This document shows, piece by piece, positions 12,185-23,225 of a DNA stretch of 64,000 nucleotides (its first letter is position 1; each line of letters begins with the position of its first letter). The translations under genes and the position numbers were made by a program. The stretch is from assembly GCA_007922195.1 (NCBI GenBank), contig ML681994.1:47104434-47168433 (forward strand), in the 5' to 3' direction. Under the pieces are notes generated by a model. The model saw nothing but the letters and a program-made list of their open reading frames with translations, was not told the DNA's origin and did no database searches. The stretch comes from Podocnemis expansa (taxonomy: Eukaryota; Chordata; Testudines; Podocnemididae).

Positions 12185-13430
12185 GCTTGAAACTGAAGTC
12201 TTGATTCAGAACTGAAAGACGGATGAAAAGGCAGCAGAGTTGGAGGGACTGCATGCAAACATCAGATCTCCCCTTAGCGCTGACGCACTTTGGGAAACTG
12301 TTCAAAGGCACTAGGTAACTTGTGTAAGACAATGGGATTTGCGTAATAGAGATATATAAAGCCTGAAGCTTCTCTTTATGTTTATTTTCTATTTCTTTTT
12401 CCTTGTCATTTCATCTTTGAATCTGTGGTTTTTCTATCAAATAAACAAACTTTTTGTTTATTTTCACCTACGCAAAGTTCTGCTATGCAAACTGTGTGGG
12501 ATGTGGGTGCCAAAATGAATTGATAACTGAGTATGATTTTTACGCCTTCACATGTGATGAACCAAAGGGGAAAAGTCCCAGTGTTAGTTAAGAACTCAGG
12601 GCAGATGGATCTGGAATGACTCAGGACCTCATCCTGTAATGAAATCACCAGATAACAAGCGTGAAAAATCAGGATGGGATAGTGGGAGGAATGGTCCCTA
12701 TATAAGAAAAAGCCCTATAAAATCAAGACATCAGGTCACCCTAGCCTGAAAGAAGTGATTAGGCTGCTGGAAGCCATGGTGAGACATTTATGCTCGTATA
12801 TTGGTTATTATTGATGCCAAGGCTCTGAATCACTGCAGCATACTATTGAAGCACCCGAAGTTGTGACAGGCCATAACATGGCATTTTTACCCCCTGGGGG
12901 ATGTTCCAATTGGAACATGCCCCTTCTCGCTAGCAGTGCTTAGAGCCAACGCCACAAAGCCTCCCCTTTAATAGAGCAGCTCCACTGACCTGATCCGGGC
13001 TGCCCAGGGCTTTGCCCTGTCAGCCCTACCATAGTTACGACTCTGGGTGACAGGACCCCTCACCAATCCAGATGATACCTAAAACATTATTTATTATTCT
13101 TTATATAAAACAAACAATACCTCCACACCAGAAACAAATCAGTACAGATAGCTACTGTCTTGTTAAGGGGAAAATATCCTCAGTCTTGTGAAGAGCTAAT
13201 ACATGACAGAAAGAGTAACAAAGTATAAAGTGAATGCTTTGTCAGAGTAACTAATTTCTCTGCAACCATTCTGCTTCAGTGCTTTTACACCATTTTCAAA
13301 TAAATGATAGAATCTTATACTAGCTTCTATAGCAGAAAAGAACATTTCTTTGCAGTACTTTCTATAGTGATATGTCTGTATAACAGGACAAGCAGCAATA
13401 GGCTAAAATTATGGCAAGGCAGGTTTATAT
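12185..13430. other. Non-coding stretch
   Basis: No gene recognised. At 12890-12925 there is a small dyad, GTTCCAATTGGAAC, between C-rich and G-rich short tracts. The rest is ordinary sequence. Confidence 0.45.
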
Positions 13431-13431
13431 C

Positions 13432-13640
13432 GGACTTTTGGAAAAAAATTCCTAACTGTCAGGGTTATTAACCACTATAATAAGATGCCTGATGATCTGC
13501 ATCATCTGAAATTTTAAGTGCAGGTTAGACAAACAATAGTCAGGGACAGCTTAAGAGGGTACTTGGTCTGCCATAAGTGCAGAGAACTGGACTCAATGAT
13601 ATGCATGGTTACTTCCAGTTTCTATGATGACTTTATGAAA
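13432..13640 (+). mobile_element. CR1 LINE 3' end, second copy
   Basis: Follows the layout of the copy at 4985-5216: TTCCTAACTGTCAGGG, AACCACTATAATAAGATGCC, AAGTGCAGGTTAGAC, AGAGAACTGGACTCAATGAT and ACTTCCAGTTTCTATGATG. It is more diverged, with small deletions in the middle. Only the 3' untranslated tail is present. Confidence 0.85.
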
Positions 13641-13946
13641 TGCACGATAAAGATTGCCACTCCAAAAACTTATGTTATCTATTATCTCTGTTAGCTATAC
13701 TATATATCATGTAAAAAAATATAGAATTCATTGGCAGTAAATAGAAAGGTTTGTTTTATTTTCATGCTGTTTTTAGCTGAAGTTTGTATGTTATCACTAT
13801 GTAACTGAAGATTATTTAAGTGGCAATTTCCAGAAGTATACTTGGTTCTTAGTTTTTTCCAGGTTTAGTTTCTCTGATTCCCTTAGATACATCAGATATA
13901 CATAATTATGAGAATCTAATTAAATATATATATTTAATTTATATAT

Positions 13947-13960
13947 TACATTATATTTAT
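13947..13960. repeat. Candidate target-site duplication, left copy
   Basis: TACATTATATTTAT here and TACATATATATTTAT at 16384-16398 differ by one inserted base and bracket the LINE remnant exactly. Both lie in AT-rich sequence, so a chance match is possible. Confidence 0.45.
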
Positions 13961-13967
13961 CAGTGAC

Positions 13968-14054
13968 TGGATAGCGTAGTGGTTAAGAGTGCTGTAATGG
14001 TTAAGTGTGACGCCCTTTGATACAGGAGACCGGGGTTCAAATCCCACTGGGTAC
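13968..14054 (+). repeat. tRNA-like module (Pol III boxes A and B)
   Basis: GGATAGCGTAGTGGTTAAGA (13969 onward) matches the A-box pattern TRGCNNAGTGG. GGGGTTCAAATCCC (14032-14045) matches the B box GGTTCRANTCC. The spacing is longer than in a tRNA because AATGGTTAAG repeats part of the A-box region. The anticodon arm is not convincing, so this is a SINE-type or LINE-head promoter module rather than a tRNA gene. It lies only about 55 bases before the first LINE-derived codons. Confidence 0.7.
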
Positions 14055-14098
14055 CTGTCTACCTTCCCAGTAGGGGTCCTTGGGCAAAAGACCACCTA

Positions 14099-14388
14099 AT
14101 GCCTCACATGCCTACCTCAAATATGAGAGTGACACGAACTAGGAGAGTCATGCTGGCTTGGACTTTGCCTGGATTAACAAGGTCTACGCCAGATGTGGGG
14201 GAACCAGGACAATCTGATGATAAGTGGGCTACTGGAACAAACCATACATGGATGAGACAAGAGAACCTGGAATTGATGGAATGCTACTACAACAGTAGAC
14301 TGAAGGAGAGGGGATATATGAAAGGTATGAGGGAACCATGGATGGACAAAAGACCTACATCCACACTAACTGAGAAACAGCTAGTTAC
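14099..14388 (+). pseudogene. LINE ORF, N-terminal fragment
   Basis: Frame 2 reads from an ATG at 14099 through SNMRVTRTRRVMLAWTLPGL, TPDVGEPGQSD and RQENLELMECYYNSRLKERG to about residue 97. The ENxELxECYYxS phrase is one I associate with the N-terminal region of this LINE family. The frame then changes abruptly near 14385. The next codons belong to the reverse-transcriptase fingers, so an estimated few hundred bases of the original ORF are missing at the junction. No zinc-finger motif is visible in what remains. Confidence 0.65.
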
Positions 14389-15940
14389 CGGCCAATAACC
14401 TGCCTCCCCACAACATGGAAAGTCCTATCAGGCATCATAGCCACCAGGCTACAGGACCACATGGGCCAGTACCTGAGCACAGCTCAGAAGGGCATTGGGA
14501 ACAACACCAGAGGCTCAAAACACCAGCTGCTCATAGATAGAGCAGTCGCCCAAGACTCAAGGTCTAGACAGACCAATCTGAGTACAGCCTGGATTGACTA
14601 CAGGAAAGCCTACGACTCAATGCCGCACACATGGATCTGTGAATGTCTGGCGCTATACAAAGTCAACAGGACACTAAGGACCTTCCTCAAGAACTCAATG
14701 GGACTGTAGAAGACAACACTGGAAGTCAACTCAAGACAGCTTGCACAAGTGGCCATCAAGTGCGGCATATACCAAGGTGATGTGCTGTCCCCGCTGCTGT
14801 TCTGCATTGGCTTGAACCCCCTCAGCCAGATAATCACAAGGACTGGATATGGATACCAGTTCAAGAGTGGAACTACCATTAGCCACCTCCTCTACATGGA
14901 TGACATCAAGCTGTATGCTAGGAATGAACGAGACATCGACTCGCTAATCCACCTGACACAGATCTACAGTGAGGATATTGGGATGTCATTCGGACTGGAG
15001 AAGTGTGGCCGGATGGTAGTAAAGAGAGGGAAGGTAGTCAAGACTGATGGAGTGGAACTACCAGCAGGCCACATAGCAGACATACAGACCAGCTACAAGT
15101 ACCTTGGCATCCCACAGTCACATGGGAACCACAATGAGGCGGCAAGGAAGACAGCAACATCCAAGTACCACCAAAGGATAAGACAGGTCCTGAAGAGCCA
15201 GCTCAATGGGAAGAACAAGATCCACACTATCAACAGGTACACCCTGCCAGTCATCAGATACCCTGCCGGTATAGTGAGCTGGCCAAAGGAGGACATGGAG
15301 GCTGCCGATGTGAAGACCCGGAAGCTCCTCACAATGTACGGAGGTTTCCACCCCAAATCCAACACCCAGAGGCTGTACACCAGCAGGAAAGACGGTGGGC
15401 GGGGTTTGGTGAGTGTCAAAGACACTGTCCTGGATGAAAACCAGAGCATCCAGGAGTACATCAGTAAGATGGCACCCAAAGATGAGCTGCTGAGAGAATG
15501 CCTGAGGCAGCAGCAACAGACATGGGAGGAAGATCAAGCAGAAGAAGTGCCATGGCAAGACAAGACCCTGCAGGGGATGTACCATCGACAGATAGCTGAG
15601 GTGGCTGACATTGGGAAATCCTACTAGTGGCTGGAAAAGGCTGGACTAAAAGACAGCACTGAGGCACTGATCATAGCAGCACAAGAACAGGCACTGAGCA
15701 CCAGATCCATTGAAGCAGGGGTCTACCACACTAGACAGGACCCAAGGTGCAGACTGTGCAGAGAAGCCTCAGAGACAGTCCAAGACATAGTGGCAGGATG
15801 TAAGATGCAGGCAGGAACAGCATACACTGAACGGCACAACCAAGTAGCTGGCATTGTGTACAGGAACATCTGCACAGTGTATGGGCTAGACCCTCCCAAG
15901 ACCAGATGGGAGATCCCAGAGAAGGTCGTGGAGAATAATA
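14389..15940 (+). pseudogene. LINE ORF, reverse transcriptase and zinc knuckle
   Basis: Frame 1 is continuous apart from TAG codons at 14707-14709 and 15625-15627. Motifs in order: RPITCLPTTWKVLSGIIA at the start; AWIDYRKAYDS with the first catalytic Asp at 14596; QGDVLSPLLF near 14773; YMDD at 14893-14904; GLEKCGRMVV and YKYLGI downstream; then a thumb or connector region. After the second stop a knuckle reads CRLC at 15748-15759 and GC at 15796-15801. The residue at the usual His position is Asp (15784-15786). The 292-residue open stretch 14749-15627 is the longest in the window. It made target-primed cDNA when intact and is now dead. Confidence 0.85.
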
Positions 15941-15941
15941 T

Positions 15942-16325
15942 AGGGCTAAGCTTCTGTGGGACTTCCAGATCCAGACAGACAGGCAGGTACTGGCCAATCA
16001 ACCAGACATTGTGGTAATAGACAAGGACCAGAAGACAGTGGTGGTGATAGATGTAGCAGTGCCAAGTGACAGCAGCATCAGGAAGAAGGAGTATGAGAAG
16101 CTGGAGAAGTACCAGGGCCTGAAAGAGGAACTAGAGCGGATGTGGAAAGTGAAGGCCAAAGTGGTCCCAGTGGTGGTAGGAGCACTCGGGGCTGTGACTC
16201 CTAAGCTGGGAGAGTGGTTCCAACAGATCCCAGGAACAACATCAGAGCTCTCTGTCCAGAAGAGTGCAGTGCTGGGAACAACTAAGATACTGCGCAGAAC
16301 CCTCAAACTCCCAGGCCTCTGGTAG
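15942..16325 (+). pseudogene. LINE ORF, restriction-like endonuclease end
   Basis: The reading frame moves from frame 1 to frame 3 at 15939-15942, within AATAATATAGGG, consistent with a 2-base gain or 1-base loss. It then reads LLWDFQIQTD, PDIVVIDKDQKTVVVIDVAV and PSD near 16002-16070. That is the PD...D arrangement of the restriction-like nuclease that nicks the target site in R2/R4-type LINEs. The ORF ends LRRTLKLPGLW and TAG at 16323-16325. The catalytic acidic residues are still present, but the domain is out of frame with the rest. Confidence 0.8.
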
Positions 16326-16383
16326 AGGACCCGAGGTTGAGGAAGACACACACCACCCATAGGGGTGAGAGGGGAATTTTTTT

Positions 16384-16398
16384 TACATATATATTTAT
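16384..16398. repeat. Candidate target-site duplication, right copy
   Basis: TACATATATATTTAT follows the T8 tail of the LINE and pairs with 13947-13960. Confidence 0.45.
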
Positions 16399-17250
16399 AT
16401 ATAAAATGAGATAGTAAATACAAAGTGCATGTACTTCTTCAATAAGCGCATTTGAAATGTGTTAATGGTAGCACAATGCAAGTGCATTGTGAGATCTGGA
16501 GGTGAGTGCATTTTGACTTTTCATTTAATGGAATAACAATTTCATCATTTATGTAATTAAGGGTAATGACAATTGCAGTGAATTGAACTAACTTGTGATA
16601 CTATGAAAATGGAGACTTAACATTGGTTAAAGTAATACTTCATACACAACAAATCCATCCAAAAATTGGTATATTATGTACTTACATATATCAAATTGTC
16701 ACCATTATGTCAATTGTTAGTATGTATTGTGACAGGTAACAATCCTGTACTTAAATGTCTATTTATAGAGTAACTAGTTGGTGAGAACACTGTAACTGGA
16801 AACACTTAATATGAAGCGGTCAGATGTCTCTGATGTTAATCTCATTTTGTATTTAGGTAATGTTGCTGAGAAAGCCAAGAGAAATGGGGTTCAGGTCATA
16901 TGCAAATACAGGAAGTGGTTCTCAAATTTTATTTGATTGGATGCATGAATAAAATGAAGTCAGTACCAGTGACACAATTTTCTAGAGTAACTTCCAAGAG
17001 AGAGTTAAGTACATGTCATGACATTTAGCATAAGGTCAAAGCTGAGATCAAAAACACTCGATGCAGTCTGAGGTTCTGGCTAGTTCCTTGTCTTAAGGTT
17101 ATTGAGCTTCTGTAACATCTGCTCTTGACACTGTCTGTGGCATTTCTGTTGAGCTATAATCTGGGCTTGCTGTTATTTTTGCTTCATTATCCATTTCAAT
17201 ATCTCTTCCATTTTTCCTGTGTATACCTTTCTGGCAGGGCATTGAATAAA
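16399..17250. other. Non-coding stretch
   Basis: AT-rich sequence with no recognised gene or repeat. Confidence 0.45.
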
Positions 17251-17252
17251 AT

Positions 17253-17345
17253 AGAAACAAATGAACAAACAAAGAAAAAACAAACCCACCCCAAAACAAC
17301 CCAAAAAAACCTCAAACAAAACAAAAACAAAAACAAACCAGAAAG
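17253..17345. repeat. A-rich (CAAA)n-like low-complexity tract
   Basis: A run of CAAA, CAAAA and CCCAAAA units over about 90 bases. The frames at 17125-17493 and 17099-17299 read through it and are artefacts of this composition. Confidence 0.75.
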
Positions 17346-17461
17346 CCCTTCAGATTTTCCAAAACCCTGTTTAGACAGACGCCTTCCGCAAACTGCTCTT
17401 AGAATCACTATTCAAACTCATTCCCTCGATTTGATTAACAAAGGCAGCAGTAATAACATAC

Positions 17462-17678
17462 AAATGGGCAGCCATATTAGTCTAGTTCAATAAAAGAAAC
17501 AAGGAGTCCTATGGCACTTTTAAGACTAATACAATAAATAAATGTATGAGCTTTTGTGGGAGAAAATTCCCCATCTTCAAAGCCACTGATGAAGTGGGAT
17601 TTTCTCCCATGAAAGCTCTTGCAATAAATATATTTGTCAGTCTTTAAGTACCACAGGACTCCTTGTTTGTTTTAGTCT
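17462..17678 (-). mobile_element. Palindromic retro-repeat, copy C
   Basis: Starts GGGCAGCCATATTAGTCTAG, then AAGGAGTCCTATGGCACTTT, GACTAATACAATAAATAAAT and GAGAAAATTCCCCATCTTC. The middle of the first arm is deleted. The second arm is complete, with ACTGATGAAGTGGGATTTTC, CTCCCATGAAAG, GTCAGTCTTTAAGTACC and ACTCCTTGTTTGTTTT. The hammerhead-like core is CTGATGA at 17586-17592 and GAAA at 17611-17614, with a 6-bp pairing GTGGGA/TCCCAT between them. Confidence 0.85.
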
Positions 17679-17679
17679 A

Positions 17680-20600
17680 AGATAATGAACATTAGCTAAA
17701 TAATTCTCTCCAGACTTCAGTGATCCGATAATTCTCCCCTCAGAACCGTTGGGCTTTGGTTCCTTACAGAGGGCCACTCACAGCTCCTTTGCATACCAGT
17801 AAGTAACTCACCTAAATGACAATCAGCAGAACCCTATTAAATCTTTTACAAGAAGGCTCAACACATGCTAAAGCAGGGGAGGCAAGTGTTCCAGACAAGC
17901 ACAGCTAGCTTATTATCGCACCATTGCAAAGTGGGTCAAGTAATTATCCCCCTTGAGGAGTTGCCGTAGAATCAATCATTCTACCTTCACATTTCCTATT
18001 CCATCCAAGTGAAATAAATCACAAAAAATAAATAAAAAATTTAAACTGTGTAAAACATTTTATGCAGTTTCATAATTATTAAACATAGGAAGTGCCTAGG
18101 TTAGAAGGCATGACTTTGAATCTGATGGAATTCATACAGCAAGTCTCCCACAACATGTATGTCAACCATCAATTATATTTGGTTACTCTGATTTCACCTT
18201 AAATGTCAATAGAGAGAAGGCATCTGATCAGTACTTCCCAGCCTTCCTGGCTTGAGGGACACAGATAACATTTTTACAACCTTGAAGGGCCACCAGTTTC
18301 TGCCAGCAGCTCTCCCCCCATACCCCCACTACAGCCAGATGGAAAGAGTTCAGCAAGGATGCAGTCTTCTCACTGAACTCCCATCTCCTTTGCTGCAGAA
18401 GGGAAACTACACACATCCTGTAGCACTGCATGCTCCACTTGGGTCCCTGGGCACTGGTTCCTGTCTGCAGCAGGGCACAGAAGATCAATGCGTCCCTTCC
18501 TCTGTTTCCATCAGGGATCCCAATGCCTATGGACCTCAGGAGAGTGCTTTGCCATGTTCTCTGCTACGGCCAAAGGGAAGGGAGCACTGATCTCCCATCT
18601 CCCTGACTGCAGCAAGGAGCTTGTACTTGTTTTTTAGCTCTGCAGAAATGGACTTCTTACTTCATTGGGGTCCTTATGCAGCAGCAGGAGGGAAGCTGCA
18701 GGCCACTTTTGGCTCCTGTGTCATGGGTTGCAAATAACTGAACTGGAGTATTTCAGCAAGACAAACAATATTAATCATATCATTAAATTATAGTGGCTAC
18801 ATTAGTTGAGGCCCAAAATTTAGGGGGAATTGTTTCTGTAAAGAGGATTTTACAAATTGAACAAAATGTAAATATTAAAAAATAAAGAATAAAAATAAAT
18901 GCTAAAACACAGCTTACTATAAACCAGTGCTATTCAAGTTTGTAGGCACAAGGCACAGCTTCAATATCTGGCAGAGAGGCTGAGGACCTCAATAATTTTA
19001 TATAATATTATAAATACATACACACTTTTATACTGTTCTGTGTAAGAAACAATGACTGTGTGACAAATTTCATTATAGTGTTGCAAATTAGCCTCCTAGC
19101 AGCAGTCATTTGGCAGAAGGGTTTGGTCTTCTATTAACTTTGCTAATCATATTCCAACTCCCAGCTATGATTGAATACTTAGCATTCATCTAAAATTCTG
19201 TTGTTGGCATTTTAGCTGCTTTTTTCTCTTCTCCAGTCTTTAATCATCCGTGCACGTTCTGAACACAGGGATGGTCAGGGTATATCCACCAACCCACAAG
19301 CATGCTTCATTTTTCTCCCTCACAGGGAACTAGAGATCAGTGGATTGGTGCTGCACTAGGCATGGAAAAACATGCAGAATTAAAGCTCATCTACCTAACA
19401 GTAGTGAGAGTCAATCTAGTACTGATCTTCACTCTCTTCTCTCTGAGTTCAGCTCCATCCTTTGTTTGGCTTTCTAGTCATGTCATTTATTATAGTCTTA
19501 TTGTGGGCTCCTGACAACCTACCATTGCCTGTTGACAACATCTCATCTAAGCCAACAAATCCCTGGCTGTATCTGAACACATACTTCATTATCTTTCCCC
19601 TCAGAAAGTTACCCTGTCTCACTAATCTCTCAAGATCATCATACTGTGTTATGTCCTATCCATTTAACCAACTCACTACTCTAGAAAACCACGCTATTAC
19701 ATGCATAATAATGTTCCCTTTGGTATATAGATTTTCAAGTGTATGGGCTCGTGTTTCAAAATACAGTAGCTAATGTCCCATCTCCATGTCTAGCTCTATC
19801 AAATAGCATAGAAGGACCTCTACCAAGCTCTATTCTATCTTCTCTTCTTCCCTCATTTCTAAATAAGCAGTCAAGCCTCATACACACTTCAGCATAATTA
19901 ATTCTCTTCTCTATCCTTCCAGGTCACTCTCTCTCATCAGGTATAGAACAGGTTGAGAGGCAACTCATTTTTTCTTTCACTTTATGAGTGCATGAACTCA
20001 TCATTGCAGACACCTTCCTTAGCTCCCATCATCATCTCCTTTCTTTCTTTCCTCACCCATAGATATTTCTAATATAATTTATTCTCTGAGTCTTGACCTT
20101 CTTCTCTCTCCATTGCTTATGGGATCCCATCTTCGTACTCGCTCTGTTATTGCCATTTGTCATAATTAGAACTGTTCATAATGAATGTATCTGATGATTT
20201 TAACCACCTTGTCCATTTGTGATCTATCTAGCAACTGATTGTGCTTTTACCTGAATTGGTTCATCATCTGCAGAATTTGTCAAACCACAGGTGGGAAAGA
20301 AATGAAGTATGAGACACCCTGCTTTGGTGACATAGCAGATCTTATTAACCAATGAATACTGAAGACCTGCATGAGGAAAACGTGCTTTGAAATATTTCTA
20401 AATGTTTCCCTGTGTCACCATTCATGTTGGTCAGATAACTATAATACCATAGTCAAATGAGTTTTTGTTGCTTTAAAATTAAGAGCAAATCTTCTTGTTG
20501 CTAAAAATATTTTTTGCAACTACTGTGTTGGTGCAGGTTAGGATGCTTGAGGAGACTAGAGGAAACATGTCATGCAGCACACATTAGTGCTCCTCCCCAA

Positions 20601-22600
20601 AGTAGAAGAGCGTGGTTTTGTCCACCTGTTCCATGCCGCATACTGCAGCACTCATCCTGTGGGGTCAGTGGTGTCTTCCACTGTGCCTGAGGAACATCAG
20701 GGTGCAAGATAGCCAAGCACAGAGCAAGACCTACAGACAACTTATTCTGATCTACTACTGAATAGATGCCTAGTGGACAAGTGGTTCAGCATACCATCTC
20801 TCTCTGCCCTTCCCACCTTCTCCCCTTCTTCTCGCACAGAGTGCATCTGTACACAAAAGGACAGTATTTTACCCCAAATATGCCAGGTTCTTTGTGGAAA
20901 ATGTTATCCACTTGATAAAGATATTTTATTTCCCTAAGAATCTTGCAATCTCACAAATTAATCCTTTCAACTAAACAGTTAACCATCAATTGTTTGCATC
21001 ACAGGTGTTAGTATTCATGAAGAATCTAGAGAATTAAATCCCCAGCTGACGGTGCCTTAGAGGTTTCCCTGTCTGAAATTCCTAAATCCCAGGATATTAG
21101 AAACATTTTGCATCATTACACACTTGCTCTCAGTGAAAGACTACTCAGAGGATGGATAAGTTAAAGCTCCTTTCTGCAGGTCTCAGTCATGTGAATTTGT
21201 TTCCTCAGTTGCTCCATAATGGTGATGCGATAAGTGATCTTTACTTAGCACTGTGAAAAACAGTGGGAAACAGCTAGTCAAGCTTTCTGGATCTTGGTAC
21301 GCCTTTTATAGTGACTGTAGGACTGGAATAATAGGGAGTTAATGAGCCACCTAACAAACAAACTGCAGAGCTTTTTAGAAGTAGTAGTTGTTTTTAACAG
21401 CACTGGGGAGAAAGGCCATAGTGTTCATTAGCAAGTCATTGGCTTTTAAAGTAGGCAGGAGGAGTGCTGGGTAGAGGAGTTTTCCCTGGAGAAAAAAGAA
21501 AGAAAAACAAGAGAGGGTAGGGAGGGTGTAGGTAAGGCAGGAGGGAGAGAGAGATATTTAGCAGTAGCACATGTTAAACTAGGAAGCTTTAATGTGTTGC
21601 TGTTATAAAGAAGCTGGCTACAGACTTGCATATGGACATATTTAGCATATAGTTCCAGAAGAGGCTAGTGCAGGGACTAAAAAAATTATTGAAAAAGGCA
21701 AAATACAATGTGCATTGGAGGTGCTTCACAAAAAGTATTTACACCAAAGTAAAACATTAAAAGTTCTGAAAAGGTGGAGTTTCAAATGATGACCTTCCTT
21801 AGGAGGAATGAACTACCAAAGAAACAAAAGTCCCATCTTGAAAGAATACTATCAAACTAATAGAGTCATGTAGGTAATTAAAAGTATTTTGATCCCTTGG
21901 GCAGGGCCCATCAAGTTCGCTAATAATCAAGGTGCAATTCTGCTCACTTGAACAGTAACTATAAAGAAATCTAAGGAAGCTAAAGCAAACTGACTATCTT
22001 GCTGAATTGTAACTAAAATTTTGGTCAAATCAACCCAGCTGTACATGGCCCACATGCAGGCCCACCAACAGCAATCCCTGGCCACTGGGCAGAGCAGTCA
22101 ATGGCCCCCTAGAAAGGGATGGCTAAAGTTCAAGTGAGCTTCCACTAATTTTTTTAAAATTATTTTATTTGTGCCATACAGCTTCCTGGTGGGCTGAGGA
22201 AATGATATCTGCTACTCAGCTTCCTGGGTCCTGTGGACTCCTTCCTCTTCCTCCCTTCCCCACCCCACCATCAGTGGGCCTGCTCACACAGGCTTTCTAT
22301 GCTGCTTAAATGTAGTTACATACTGCACCAGAGGGGTAAAAGGAACAGCATGCCCCCATCCCTCCCTCCTGGATTCCACTGAAGTTATTCCAGTCTGTTT
22401 CAGAGAGGTCATATTGCTGAGCGGAGTATGACCAAGGGGTGGATTTTACATTTTTATCATTCTAAAGAATCCCAAATACTCACAGGCAGCAGCTACTGTT
22501 GTAGCCCCTAAGCTGCAGTAATGATCACAAAGAGACTATGCTGCAGCTCTTAAATTTGCCAACAGGTTGGTGTGTATGTTCCAGTAATCCGTCTTCTACC
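17680..22600. other. Long non-coding stretch
   Basis: No gene recognised. The patch 18220-18730 is GC-richer, with recurring CTCCCATCTCC and GCAGCAGGG phrases; it may be an old repeat I cannot name. The region 19300-20200 is CT-rich. Open frames (18252-18590 and 19462-19773) carry no domain and overlap on both strands. Confidence 0.45.
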
Positions 22601-22607
22601 CATTTAA

Positions 22608-22665
22608 GGCCTGATCCAAATCCCATTGATGTCAATGGGCACTTTGCCATTGATTTAAATGGAAG
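22608..22665. repeat. Small palindromic dispersed repeat
   Basis: GGCCTGATCCAAATCCCATT followed by GATGTCAATGGGCACTTTGCC and ATTGATTTAAATGG. The GGCCTGATCC...CCCATTGAxxTCAATGGG pattern is widespread in reptile DNA and recurs in this window near 29500, 32778 and 38927. Confidence 0.55.
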
Positions 22666-23034
22666 CACATTTGAACACTTTAATCCTTTGCACAAATCTT
22701 GGTGACATGAGACTTGTGGGGAGAGGGGATTAATTTAGCAGCACAGGAATAAGATACTAAAAAAAACCTCGCTCTTTAATGATGAGAGTGTAGAACAAAT
22801 TAGAAGATACGTAAGAAAGCAGCAACCTGCCACTTTGTAATGAAGTGTAGTTGGACCTGATTTACCACAGCCTAACTCCACTGATTTCTATAGCATTTCA
22901 ATGGTGAAACAATGGAAAATTCAAGCCTGAATTTTTTTTGGAAATGCCTACACTATAAATTCTATATCAAAATGCAGTAATGCAGGCTTCAGTTTGTTTG
23001 CTGTAGTATCTGTTATCAAAACAGCACCTAGCTT

Positions 23035-23225
23035 TTGCATAACACTTTGTGTCAGGAGATCTCAAAGCACTTTAAAAGGATGTCAGTATAATTAGCTCCA
23101 TTTTACAAATGGGGAAAACCAAAGCACAGAAAGGTGAAGAGACTAGTTCAAGGTCAGTCAGTAGCACACCTGGGAATAGAACCCAAGTCTCCTGCATCTC
23201 AATCCCAGGGCCTGAGCCACTTATG
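23035..23225 (+). repeat. MIR/CORE-SINE-like element
   Basis: Contains TCAAAGCACTTTAAAAGGA, CTCCATTTTACAAATGGGGA, AAAGCACAGAAAGGTGAAGA, CAAGGTCAGTCAGTAGCACA, TGGGAATAGAACCCAAGTCT and CCTGAGCCAC. This is the order of the MIR core and 3' half, found in all amniotes. It is diverged and has no function that the sequence shows. Confidence 0.7.

Larger units (their letters stand above)
13961..16383 (+). mobile_element. Degenerate R2/R4/Hero-type LINE with tRNA-like head
   Basis: A LINE of the restriction-like-endonuclease class (R2, R4/Dong, Hero and relatives). These have one ORF with reverse transcriptase, a zinc knuckle and a C-terminal PD-(D/E)XK nuclease. In order it holds a tRNA-like module, an N-terminal coding piece, reverse-transcriptase motifs including YMDD, a CCHC-like knuckle and the nuclease region ending at 16325, then about 55 bases of 3' sequence. 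It is broken by two in-frame TAG codons, one frameshift and one internal deletion, so it cannot make a working protein. Its codon pattern and higher GC stand out sharply from the neighbourhood. Which clade it belongs to needs a phylogeny. Confidence 0.85.

Noticed and set aside
13968..14054. Genuine tRNA gene
   Set aside because: The boxes are good, but the spacing is expanded by an internal repeat and no proper anticodon arm or acceptor pairing is seen.
15093..16001. Several long minus-strand frames
   Set aside because: They are antisense shadows of the LINE reverse-transcriptase coding sequence.
18915..19020. hAT end near CAGTGCTATTCAAGTTTG
   Set aside because: No matching opposite end or 8-bp duplication could be found.
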